A stretch of 9,282 bases of DNA, from positions 1-9,282 of the forward strand of contig QNAP01000055.1 of the NCBI GenBank assembly GCA_003641795.1, written 5' to 3'. A program made the position numbers and the translations under genes. This document shows, in pieces, positions 1 to 6,400 of the stretch (its first letter is position 1; the number at the start of each line of letters is the position of its first letter). The DNA comes from Thermotogae bacterium. Its GTDB lineage: Bacteria > Thermotogota > Thermotogae > UBA12178. Below the pieces are notes generated by a model. That model was not told where the DNA came from. It saw only the letters and a list, made by a program, of their open reading frames with translations, and ran no database searches.

Positions 1-123
1 AAAGCGAGCACAAACTGGGGAGTCGTGAGAATTCACCTTTTTCCTCAGGTATCTATTACTCCCTTTAGCTCCATATTTCGTTTTGGGCACTCTCATTCTG
101 TATCCATTTCTGTGTGTTTTTCC

Positions 124-153
124 TGAAAGAGATTCGGGGCCTCTTTCATTTTT
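124..153 (+). terminator. Rho-independent terminator-like hairpin upstream of the phosphofructokinase gene
   Basis: An 8-bp perfect stem, TGAAAGAG (124-131) with CTCTTTCA (141-148), encloses a 9-nt loop and is followed directly by five T (149-153). This is the layout of an intrinsic terminator acting on + strand transcripts, so a + strand transcript probably enters from the left of the window and ends here. The other orientation lacks a T run. No upstream gene is identifiable in bases 1-123, so what it terminates is not visible. It lies about 85 bp upstream of the proposed promoter and could instead be an attenuator of a longer leader. Confidence 0.6.
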
Positions 154-212
154 ATAGCCATTATTGTACTCTACCCGAAAACTCAAGCTTTTAAACTACT
201 GTGCATATAGAA

Positions 213-242
213 TTCGTGAAAAAACTAGAACTGCGGTATAAT
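213..242 (+). promoter_or_regulatory. Probable sigma-70-type promoter of the gene string
   Basis: A perfect -10 hexamer TATAAT lies at 237-242. The best -35 candidates are weak: TTCGTG at 213-218 (18-nt spacer) or TCGTGA at 214-219 (17-nt spacer). A transcript starting near 249-250 would have a leader of about 38 nt before the strong Shine-Dalgarno at 274-280. No other convincing promoter is visible before the end of the gene series, which fits one long operon. The weak -35 could mean an activator is needed, which is inference. Confidence 0.5.
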
Positions 243-287
243 TATAAAAACGCCATCTGGCTATTCGAGAATTGGAGGTGTTTTTTG

Positions 288-1310
288 ATGAGGATAGGCA
301 TTCTCACTGGAGGAGGAGACTGCCCCGGACTCAACGCAGTTATCAGGGGAATCGTCAAGAGAGCACCCAAGGATGTGGAGATACTGGGTTTTATGTACGG
401 TTGGAAAGGGCTTTTGACCGAAGAATACACTCCTCTTACCGATGATGATGTGGAAGGAATACACATCCTTGGGGGGACCATTCTCGGTACGAGCCGTACC
501 AATCCACTCAAAAGCGAGGACACCAAGAAGAAAGTCGTGGAAACCTATGAAAAGCTTGACCTCGATGCCTTGATCGCCATCGGTGGGGATGACACCCTGA
601 GTGTTGCGGCCGTTTATTCTGCTATGAAGCTCAACGTTATTGGTGTGCCCAAAACTATAGACAACGATGTTTCCAACACGGATTACACTTTTGGGTTCCA
701 TACGGCCGTCAACGTGGGAGCCGACGCTATAGACAGACTGCATTCCACGGCCAAATCGCACCGACGTATCATCTTCGTTGAACTCATGGGACGAGAAGCT
801 GGTTGGATCACTCTTGAGGCGGGGCTTGCTGCCGGTGCCCATCTGGTACTGATTCCTGAATATCCTCTCACATTGGAGGAAATAGAGCGGATACTTAAGA
901 AACGCATGGAAAACAAGCATTATGCAGTGGTGGCCGTGGCAGAAGGGTTCAAACCCACGGAGCTTGAAGACGTCGTGGCAGACAAGACAGAAGTAGACGC
1001 CTTTGGACATATCCGCCTCGGAGGGATCGCGCACTACTTGGCTGAAGTGATCAAACAGAGAACGGGTTACGACACGAGATCGGTAGTCCTCGGACACTTG
1101 TTGCGTGGTGGAACGCCCACAGCCTTCGACAGGATCCTTGGGACACGCTATGGTGTAAAAGCCATGGAACTGGTGTTAGAGAGAGACTTTGGAAGAATGG
1201 TGGCTTTGAGAGGAAACGAAATCATTTCCGTCCCACTCGAGTACGGCATTGCCACGAAGAAGCTCGTACCCTATGAGTACTATAAGCTCGCCGAAATCTT
1301 CTTTGGATGA
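288..1310 (+). CDS. pfp: 6-phosphofructokinase, short group III type, probably pyrophosphate-dependent
   Basis: This cytoplasmic glycolytic enzyme phosphorylates fructose 6-phosphate to fructose 1,6-bisphosphate. The start is ATG 288 (340 aa), because GGAGGTG at 274-280 sits 7 nt upstream. An in-frame start at 201 would precede the promoter and add 29 residues unlike the family. The N-terminal phosphate-binding loop is TGGGDCPG (7-14). The donor-selecting positions are GGDD (99-102) and PKTIDND (121-127): Asp in GGDD and Lys in PKTIDND are the classic marks of PPi-dependent enzymes, where ATP enzymes have Gly at both. D125 is the predicted catalytic base. MGRE (167-170) and GHLLRGGTP (269-277) complete the substrate site. 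Length and the FFG C-terminus match, from memory, the Amycolatopsis methanolica PPi-PFK subgroup rather than the longer Thermotoga PPi-PFK. With PPi as donor the step would be reversible. Assignment to the PFK family is near certain; donor specificity is predicted from residues only. Confidence 0.95.
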   Translation: MRIGILTGGGDCPGLNAVIRGIVKRAPKDVEILGFMYGWKGLLTEEYTPLTDDDVEGIHILGGTILGTSRTNPLKSEDTKKKVVETYEKLDLDALIAIGGDDTLSVAAVYSAMKLNVIGVPKTIDNDVSNTDYTFGFHTAVNVGADAIDRLHSTAKSHRRIIFVELMGREAGWITLEAGLAAGAHLVLIPEYPLTLEEIERILKKRMENKHYAVVAVAEGFKPTELEDVVADKTEVDAFGHIRLGGIAHYLAEVIKQRTGYDTRSVVLGHLLRGGTPTAFDRILGTRYGVKAMELVLERDFGRMVALRGNEIISVPLEYGIATKKLVPYEYYKLAEIFFG

Positions 1311-1322
1311 AGGAGAAGGATG

Positions 1323-1853
1323 ATGAGGTGTATCCATCCTTATGCCTGCTGGGCAGCTCGGGTGATTGAGAAGTACTTGAGGACGGGCAAGGCGCCGTAC
1401 CCCGATCCAGAAGACGAATCCTTGCCTGAAGAACTATTCCAGAAACGGGCGGGATGCTTTGTAACGCTTCACAGGCTTGATGGCAGTCTAAGAGGATGTA
1501 TAGGCACCATACTGCCAACACAGAGGAATCTCGCTTTGGAAATCCGAGAGAACGCCATTTCCGCGGCGACGCGAGATCCGAGATTTCCTCCCGTCACCTC
1601 GGATGAGCTCGATAAGATCGAGGTCAATGTGGATGTTCTGGGAGAGTTAGAGCCTGTCAGTAACCTCGAAGAACTCGATCCAAAGGTTTACGGAATAGTT
1701 GTAACCAGTGGGTATCGTCGTGGTGTTCTTCTTCCAAATCTTCCAGGTGTGGACACTGTGGAAGAACAGCTTCGCATTGCGTCGTTGAAAGCGGGCATTC
1801 TTCCTGATGAAACTAGGAAGATCTATCGTTTCAAAGTGGAAAGATACCACTGA
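1323..1853 (+). CDS. amrA: AMMECR1-domain protein (AmmeMemoRadiSam system protein A)
   Basis: This is a single-domain AMMECR1 family protein of 176 aa, close to the usual bacterial and archaeal length. The signature LRGCIGT is at residues 56-62, with AATRDPRFPP (81-90) and GVLLPNLP (134-141) further on. The biochemical function of the family is not established; in prokaryotes it co-occurs with a radical SAM enzyme and a Memo-like protein, and here the radical SAM gene follows 16 nt downstream. Two ATGs are adjacent (1320 and 1323). The second is chosen because AGGAG (1311-1315) is 7 nt from it but only 4 nt from the first; the difference is one Met. The gene begins within 12 nt of the phosphofructokinase stop, so co-transcription is likely. 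No signal peptide or membrane segment is visible, so it is probably cytoplasmic. Confidence 0.93.
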   Translation: MRCIHPYACWAARVIEKYLRTGKAPYPDPEDESLPEELFQKRAGCFVTLHRLDGSLRGCIGTILPTQRNLALEIRENAISAATRDPRFPPVTSDELDKIEVNVDVLGELEPVSNLEELDPKVYGIVVTSGYRRGVLLPNLPGVDTVEEQLRIASLKAGILPDETRKIYRFKVERYH

Positions 1854-1869
1854 TTAGAGGTGGGGTAGT

Positions 1870-2856
1870 ATGAAACCTGCGGTGTTTTACGAGGAATTAG
1901 AGGGCAACGTTGTTCAATGCAAACTCTGCCCGCACAACTGTGTTCTGAAAGATGGCCAGGTGGGCATTTGCAAAGCGAGAAAAAACATGAAGGGCATGCT
2001 TTATTCTCTGAACTACGGTCAGCTGACGAGTATCGCGATGGATCCCATAGAAAAGAAACCCATTTTTCATTTCCACTGTGGGGAGAAAATATTCTCATTG
2101 GGAAGCTGGGGTTGCAACTTTAAGTGTCAGTTCTGTCAGAATTGGGAGATTTCTCAGGGAAAGCCCTCCGTGAAACTTGCCAATCCCGAACAGATCGTCG
2201 AAATGGCGGTTGCCAACGGTTCTGCAGGCATCGCCTACACGTACAACGAACCGGTGGTGTGGTTTGAGTTCATGCTCGACACTTCAAGACTTGCTGCAAG
2301 AGAAGGACTCTACAACGTTGTCGTCACCAACGGATACATAGGCGATGAGGCACTCGAGCTCCTTCTTCAATCCGTTCATGCAATGAACATCGATTTGAAG
2401 GGCTTCAACGACGATTTTTACAAGGAGATCGGCGGAAAGAGAAAAGTAGTGATGAAGACCGTAGAAAGGGCCCTGAAAAAGAACGTCCATGTGGAGGTGA
2501 CCACACTGGTTGTACCAACCAAGAACGACAATTTGGAAGAGCTGGAAGCAGAATTTGAGTGGTTGGCTTCCCTTGATAAGGATATACCCCTTCATCTCAG
2601 TCGATACCATCCTGCCTACAAGTACGATCTACCTCCAACATCGGTGGAGTCCTTGAAGGAGCTCTACGAAGTGGCGAAGAATTATCTCAATTTCGTCTAT
2701 CTTGGAAATGTCTGGGATCCAAAATACGAGAGCACCGTTTGTCCTGATTGTGGAAATATGGTGATTCAACGCCACGGATACGAAGTATCCACGGTAGGAA
2801 TGACTGAAGACGGGCGGTGCAACGAGTGCGGAAGGCAGATCGCAAAGATGTATTGA
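1870..2856 (+). CDS. amrS: AmmeMemoRadiSam-type radical SAM enzyme
   Basis: This 328-aa protein belongs to the pyruvate-formate-lyase-activating-enzyme-like branch of radical SAM proteins that accompanies AMMECR1. The [4Fe-4S]/SAM motif CxxxCxxC is C82-C86-C89, preceded by the GSWGCN context typical of the branch. An N-terminal Cys set (C17, C20, C24, C34) and a C-terminal zinc-ribbon-like pair CPDCG and CNECG (C291, C294, C317, C320) flank the core and could bind extra metal. The family is expected to cleave SAM reductively to a 5'-deoxyadenosyl radical; its substrate is unknown. The start has a GAGGTGG Shine-Dalgarno at 1857-1863. The stop TGA (2854-2856) is embedded in the probable start of apbE. 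The third usual partner, a Memo-like protein, is not in the window, so the pair acts with an unlinked Memo, with another partner, or alone. Confidence 0.95.
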   Translation: MKPAVFYEELEGNVVQCKLCPHNCVLKDGQVGICKARKNMKGMLYSLNYGQLTSIAMDPIEKKPIFHFHCGEKIFSLGSWGCNFKCQFCQNWEISQGKPSVKLANPEQIVEMAVANGSAGIAYTYNEPVVWFEFMLDTSRLAAREGLYNVVVTNGYIGDEALELLLQSVHAMNIDLKGFNDDFYKEIGGKRKVVMKTVERALKKNVHVEVTTLVVPTKNDNLEELEAEFEWLASLDKDIPLHLSRYHPAYKYDLPPTSVESLKELYEVAKNYLNFVYLGNVWDPKYESTVCPDCGNMVIQRHGYEVSTVGMTEDGRCNECGRQIAKMY

Positions 2857-3872
2857 AAAAGCGAATAGTTATACAATCCATCGTTTTCTTGACAGCCATT
2901 CTCATTTTCCTCGCAGTTGCCCTTTGGATGAACTTCTCGCGTGGGTCTACAGCGTACGTGGAGAAAGACGAATTTGTGTTCGGAACGCTCGTTAGAGTAG
3001 TAGTTTCAAGTGAAAAGAGAGATCCCAAAGCGATTGCCGATGCCATGATCCAAGAAATGAAACGGCTCGAATCTAAGTTCCATCCCTATCACGACGGGAA
3101 TTCGGTGATCTTCAAACTCAACCATGCCACTGGACCTGTAACTGTGGATGAGGAAACAGCGTTTTTGATTTCCAAGTCTCTCTATTACTCCGAAATCACG
3201 GCGGGAGCCTTTGATCCCGCACTTGGAAGACTCATCAAGCTGTGGGGCTTCGATTCGCCCGATACGAAGAAGCGTGTTCCAACTTCCGAAGAGATCGCGA
3301 AGGCTCTGGAATCTTCCGGATACGCGAATGTGGAGATTCATAGTAAGGAAGTGAGCTTGAAAAACCATGCATGGCTCGATCTTGGTGGCATAGCCAAGGG
3401 GTATGCAGTGGATCAAGCAGTGAGGTTGGCCAAGAAGATAGACGAAAATGCCACCGGCTTTGTAGATGCTGGAGGCGACATTGCCATCATAGGGCCGAAA
3501 TTTGGACAGTTTCCATGGAAGATCGGGATACGGGATCCCCGTGGTGGGCCGCAGGACATCATCGGTGTTGTCTACCTCTCGGAAGGAGCGATAGCGACAT
3601 CAGGAGATTACGAAAGGTATTTCGAAGTAGATGGGGTGAGATACCATCACATCTTTGATTCAAAGACAGGATACCCTGCTCGCAAGTCTATCAGCGCCAC
3701 GGTGATAGCGGAGAAGTTGGTGGATGCAGATGCACTTTCCACGGCGGCTTTCGTCTTGGGTTGGAGCAAGATTGTGGAAGGGTTCGTGGGGCTAGGAGCG
3801 CAAGCCATGGTCATCGACGCCGAAGGTAAGATTTACAAGACCAAGGGTTTCGTAGCGTATGAAAAGGAATGA
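2853..3872 (+). CDS. apbE: FAD:protein FMN transferase, membrane-anchored
   Basis: ApbE transfers FMN from FAD onto a Ser or Thr of target proteins outside the cytoplasmic membrane, for example Rnf/Nqr subunits. Residues 1-26 are a basic stub followed by a hydrophobic anchor or signal segment. No lipobox Cys is present, so it is probably membrane-anchored rather than a lipoprotein. Family motifs in order are DPALGRLIKLWGF (121-133), LDLGGIAKGYAVD (175-187), DAGGD (205-209, usually NAGGD), IATSGD (247-252), HHIFDSKTGYPA (265-276) and DADALSTAAFVLG (291-303). The last region includes the conserved Asp residues expected to bind Mg. The start is uncertain: TTG 2853 is chosen because it overlaps the previous stop as TTGA and gives a typical 339-aa protein, but GTG at 2817 or 2826 is open in frame. 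The family call is firm. No FMN-acceptor protein is encoded nearby; the NusG-II gene overlaps its 3' end. Confidence 0.94.
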   Translation: MKKRIVIQSIVFLTAILIFLAVALWMNFSRGSTAYVEKDEFVFGTLVRVVVSSEKRDPKAIADAMIQEMKRLESKFHPYHDGNSVIFKLNHATGPVTVDEETAFLISKSLYYSEITAGAFDPALGRLIKLWGFDSPDTKKRVPTSEEIAKALESSGYANVEIHSKEVSLKNHAWLDLGGIAKGYAVDQAVRLAKKIDENATGFVDAGGDIAIIGPKFGQFPWKIGIRDPRGGPQDIIGVVYLSEGAIATSGDYERYFEVDGVRYHHIFDSKTGYPARKSISATVIAEKLVDADALSTAAFVLGWSKIVEGFVGLGAQAMVIDAEGKIYKTKGFVAYEKE

Positions 3873-4251
3873 TCTTCAGTTTTTCAGTCGCCTTGATCTC
3901 TTTTTCATTGTGACACCCATCTTCATCGCTTTCTTCATCGCGGCGATACCGCAAGCATCCGGAAAAAATGGGGTCGTAACGGTTTATATAAGCGGTGAAC
4001 TTGTGTACGAGCAACCGCTCACGCGCACTGCAACATGGGTGGTTAAAAGCGACGGTGAGTATCTCTCTACTCTTGTTGTCGATGGTAGCAAAGAAAAGGT
4101 AAAGCTCGTGGATTCCAACTGTCCTCTGAAGATCTGCGAACGTACGGGTTGGGTAGGAATTGGAGGAAGCATTGTGTGTGTACCAAACAAGATTGTAGTC
4201 AAAGTAGAAGGGAAGACGAAAGCATCGGAGATAGACATCGTAACTTGGTAG
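3859..4251 (+). CDS. NusG domain II-containing membrane-anchored protein
   Basis: This 130-aa protein has an N-terminal transmembrane anchor (about residues 12-31) and a small beta-rich domain of the stand-alone NusG_II family. The hallmark is SNCPLKICERTGW (86-98) followed by IVCVPNKIVVKVEG (105-118), with three cysteines C88, C93 and C107. It lacks the NGN and KOW domains of the transcription factor NusG, so a role in transcription is not implied. The Cys-bearing domain is expected to lie outside the cytoplasmic membrane. The family's function is not known; it commonly neighbours ApbE and Gx-transporter genes, as here. The gene starts inside apbE (14-nt overlap) and its stop overlaps the likely start of the next gene, so translation is probably coupled. 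The nearest SD-like sequence is AAGGG at 3843-3847, with a long 11-nt spacing. Confidence 0.88.
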   Translation: MKRNDLQFFSRLDLFFIVTPIFIAFFIAAIPQASGKNGVVTVYISGELVYEQPLTRTATWVVKSDGEYLSTLVVDGSKEKVKLVDSNCPLKICERTGWVGIGGSIVCVPNKIVVKVEGKTKASEIDIVTW

Positions 4252-4730
4252 TGGTGGCGGTACTTGCCGCTTTTGGTGTAGCGATATACGTTGTCGAACG
4301 TTTGATCCCGTTTCCCTTACCTGTTGGCAGGTGGGGTTTATCTAACTATCCCGTGTTGACCATCATACTCTGTGGGAGAGCTCCAGATGCATTGCTCATT
4401 CTCATCGTCAAAAGTGTGGTGGGGTCAATGATAATTGGAAGCTTCCTCTCACCACAGTTTATAATGGGGTTGGGCGGAGGAATATGCGCAGTCTTAGCAA
4501 TGTGGGCACTTGAAGCTTGCTCGAACAAGGTTTCCGCCGTGAGGGTCAGCGTGACGGGCGCAACTGTGAACAACGTAATCCAGGTGCTTATAGCTTCCGC
4601 AATGGTCAAAAATTGGGCGCCAACGGCGTATCTTCCAGTGCTTTTGATCGTCGGTGAAATTTCTGCGGTTGCGAATGCTTATCTCGCATGGAAAACGGTC
4701 ATCATTTTGAAAGAAGGGAGGTTCATATGA
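4245..4730 (+). CDS. Gx transporter family membrane protein (heptaprenyl diphosphate synthase component I-like fold)
   Basis: This is an integral membrane protein with about five hydrophobic segments. Family features are ERLIPFPLP (18-26), GLSNY (31-35), VGSMIIGSFLSPQF (59-72), a GGG turn (77-79) and SVTGATVNNVIQ (102-113), where relatives typically have GA followed by HN and Q. The family was once tied to isoprenoid synthesis but is now mostly regarded as transporter-like; the substrate is unknown. The start is unclear. TTG 4245, overlapping the NusG-II stop by 7 nt, gives 161 aa close to the family length. GTG 4176 has a good GGAGG at 4162-4166 and would add a 23-residue basic extension, but that stretch also encodes conserved NusG-II residues. 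Its stop forms an ATGA overlap with bioY. Position beside apbE and the NusG-II gene suggests a shared membrane task. Confidence 0.85.
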   Translation: MVVVAVLAAFGVAIYVVERLIPFPLPVGRWGLSNYPVLTIILCGRAPDALLILIVKSVVGSMIIGSFLSPQFIMGLGGGICAVLAMWALEACSNKVSAVRVSVTGATVNNVIQVLIASAMVKNWAPTAYLPVLLIVGEISAVANAYLAWKTVIILKEGRFI

Positions 4731-5272
4731 AGGCAAGGAGACTCGTCAGAATAGCACTCTTTTGCGCGATCACTGCAGTGATGGCGCAACTCAAAGTAGA
4801 TATCGGTCCCGTTCCCATCACTTTCCAAGTACTGGCAGTGATGCTCACCGGATTGTTCCTACGTCCAGGTGAAGCTTTCCTCAGTCAGTTAGTCTATGTG
4901 TTGATGGGATTGATTGGTCTTCCGGTCTATGCGGGCTTCCGCTCTGGAGCAGGAATGTTGCTTGGTCCTACTGGTGGTTATCTGGTGGCTTTCCCGATAG
5001 CCGCGTTTTTGATTGCCTATTTGCAACCTGCCAAGAAAGGCCCCGTTTGGAAGGTCTTCTCGGCGTTGGCGGGACTTTTGCCCATCTATCTTATAGGTTG
5101 GCTCGTGTTGTCGAGCTACGTGGGGGAAATAGGGAAGGCGTTTCAAATTGGCGTTCTTCCTTTTATCTGGATAGACATTATTAAGGCTGTTGTGGCGGGG
5201 ATTATAATGGAGAGGATTGAGAAATACGTTTCTGGCTTTACGGAGTTAACCTACGAAGAGGCAGACAGATGA
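4727..5272 (+). CDS. bioY: Biotin transporter BioY, ECF S component
   Basis: BioY is the membrane subunit that binds biotin in energy-coupling-factor transporters. It works with a shared EcfT/EcfA module encoded elsewhere, or in some species alone. The 181-aa protein is about six hydrophobic segments long, the normal size. Motifs include GPVPITFQ (27-34), the GLIGLPVYAGF stretch (61-71), GPTGGYL (80-86) and the C-terminal FIWIDIIKA (146-154), where many relatives have a PGDLIK-type sequence. ATG 4727 is chosen because GGGAGG (4716-4721) precedes it by 5 nt and it overlaps the previous stop as ATGA; an in-frame ATG at 4688 would add 13 unlike residues. No EcfA, EcfT or biotin-synthesis gene is visible and no BirA-type operator was recognised. 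Confidence 0.93.
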   Translation: MKARRLVRIALFCAITAVMAQLKVDIGPVPITFQVLAVMLTGLFLRPGEAFLSQLVYVLMGLIGLPVYAGFRSGAGMLLGPTGGYLVAFPIAAFLIAYLQPAKKGPVWKVFSALAGLLPIYLIGWLVLSSYVGEIGKAFQIGVLPFIWIDIIKAVVAGIIMERIEKYVSGFTELTYEEADR

Positions 5273-5337
5273 AGGTGCTCTTCCCTTTAATTTTAATCTT
5301 GCATCCTAATATCTTTGGAGGGGCAAAAATGCATTGA
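5269..5337 (+). CDS. Possible 22-residue hydrophobic ORF bridging bioY and tdh
   Basis: The apparent gap between bioY and tdh is filled by a 22-codon frame starting with ATG 5269. It overlaps the bioY stop as ATGA and ends with TGA 5335-5337. The stop touches the AGGAGG that serves tdh (5337-5342), so ribosomes finishing it would be placed to start tdh. The product has Lys at position 2, a hydrophobic run LFPLILIL (4-11) and a Gly-Gly near the end. The Shine-Dalgarno is weak (AAGAGG, 5256-5261). A second SD-like GGAGGGG (5317-5323) precedes an internal in-frame ATG at 5329, which has only one codon after it before the stop. It could be a coupling leader rather than a functional peptide, and a frame this short is easily open by chance. 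Confidence 0.3.
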   Translation: MKVLFPLILILHPNIFGGAKMH

Positions 5338-5348
5338 GGAGGGGAAAG

Positions 5349-6386
5349 ATGAGAGCACTCGTTAAAAAAGAAGCTAGACGAGGGGCCATAGAGCTACAAA
5401 AAGTTCCGAAACCTTCAGATCTGGGACCTCGAGAGGTCCTCATACGCGTCAACAGGGTCTCCATATGTGGATCGGATGTGCACATTTACGAATGGAACAA
5501 ATGGGCCGCATCGCGCATACGGCCTCCAAGGATCATCGGTCACGAGTTTACCGGAGAGGTTGTCAAGCTTGGAAGCGATGTGGAGCTCGTCAAAGAAGGA
5601 GACATAGTGGTTGCCGAGTCCCACATTCCATGCATGGCATGCTATCAATGTAGAACTGGCAAGATGCACGTGTGCCGCAACACGAAGATCATTGGGGTAG
5701 ATGTGGATGGCGCTTTCGCCGATTACGTCAAACTACCCGAAGTGGTCCTTTGGAAGATAGACCCTTCCATTCCTGCAGAGTACGCGTCGGTTATGGAGCC
5801 TTTGGGAAACGCCATACATACAGCTTCGGTCGCCAATCTCAGCGGCAAGTCGGTTCTCATAACCGGTGTGGGACCTATAGGTGCTATGGCCATCGCGGTT
5901 ACAAAGGCATCGGGATCGGCGCCCATTATCGCTGCGGAGATTAAACCTTATCGCATAAAAATGGCCAGGAAGATTGGAGCAGATTACGTAATCAATCCTA
6001 CAGAGCAAGATTTAGTGGAAGAAGTTATGAAGATAACCGAAGGTAATGGGGTAGACGTCTTTCTGGAAATGTCGGGAAACCCCAAAGCGCTTGCAGATGG
6101 CATAAAAGCCGTAACCAATGGTGGGAAGGTTTCGGTGCTCGGTGTATATGATGGTCGGATCGAGTTCGATATGAACCTTGCGGTCTTCAAGGCTCTCACT
6201 ATCTACGGCATTACAGGAAGAGAGATGTTCAAAACGTGGCATGTTGCCACACAGATGCTCAAGTACAAGCAACTCGATCTTTCCTCCGTGGTTACCCACG
6301 TGCTGGATTTTGACGATTGGGAAGAAGGCATGGAACTCATGCAAAGCGGCAATTGTGGCAAAATAGTGTTGAAATTGAACGATTAA
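5349..6386 (+). CDS. tdh: L-threonine 3-dehydrogenase
   Basis: This zinc-dependent medium-chain dehydrogenase oxidises L-threonine to 2-amino-3-ketobutyrate with NAD+. At 345 aa it has the standard length. The catalytic zinc site includes C40 in [10 protein letters not shown] (40-49), a TDH-typical context, and H65-E66 in GHEF. The structural zinc cysteines are C95, C98, C101 and C109. MEPLGNA (149-155) precedes the Rossmann loop GVGPIG (173-178). The C-terminal half carries GREMFKTWH (290-298) and the [14 protein letters not shown] stretch typical of the enzyme. The start is ATG 5349 with AGGAGG (5337-5342) 6 nt upstream; a TTG at 5334 in the same frame would lack a comparable site. The product is unstable, and kbl, 14 nt downstream, encodes the enzyme that consumes it, so the two act as a pathway pair. 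Confidence 0.96.
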   Translation: MRALVKKEARRGAIELQKVPKPSDLGPREVLIRVNRVSICGSDVHIYEWNKWAASRIRPPRIIGHEFTGEVVKLGSDVELVKEGDIVVAESHIPCMACYQCRTGKMHVCRNTKIIGVDVDGAFADYVKLPEVVLWKIDPSIPAEYASVMEPLGNAIHTASVANLSGKSVLITGVGPIGAMAIAVTKASGSAPIIAAEIKPYRIKMARKIGADYVINPTEQDLVEEVMKITEGNGVDVFLEMSGNPKALADGIKAVTNGGKVSVLGVYDGRIEFDMNLAVFKALTIYGITGREMFKTWHVATQMLKYKQLDLSSVVTHVLDFDDWEEGMELMQSGNCGKIVLKLND

Positions 6387-6400
6387 GGGGAGGGATGATG

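Noticed and set aside
1..96. Minus-strand frame from ATG at 96 running off the left edge (32 codons, Lys/Arg rich)
   Set aside because: No ribosome site, no recognisable family, and the region resembles the right-hand repeat; too little to call a gene.
1..126. Plus-strand open frame (41 codons) ending at the TGA at 124-126
   Set aside because: Composition is Ser/Phe rich like an antisense shadow and no family is recognisable, although the terminator just after it would suit the end of an upstream gene.
201..287. 29-residue N-terminal extension of the phosphofructokinase frame
   Set aside because: The TATAAT promoter element lies inside it, and ATG 288 has an ideal Shine-Dalgarno and a family-typical start.
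261..1097. Long antisense frame (278 codons) opposite the phosphofructokinase
   Set aside because: It is a mirror of a strongly conserved gene, has no recognisable domain and no ribosome site; treated as a shadow frame.
4548..4583. Thr-Gly-Ala-Thr in the Gx transporter as a possible ApbE flavinylation site
   Set aside because: The Asp expected three residues before the Thr is missing, and the stretch matches the conserved GA...N..Q motif of the transporter family itself.
5281..5312. Possible promoter with TAATAT at 5307-5312 before tdh
   Set aside because: No acceptable -35, and the implied start point would fall in or at the ribosome sites; read-through from the upstream promoter is simpler.
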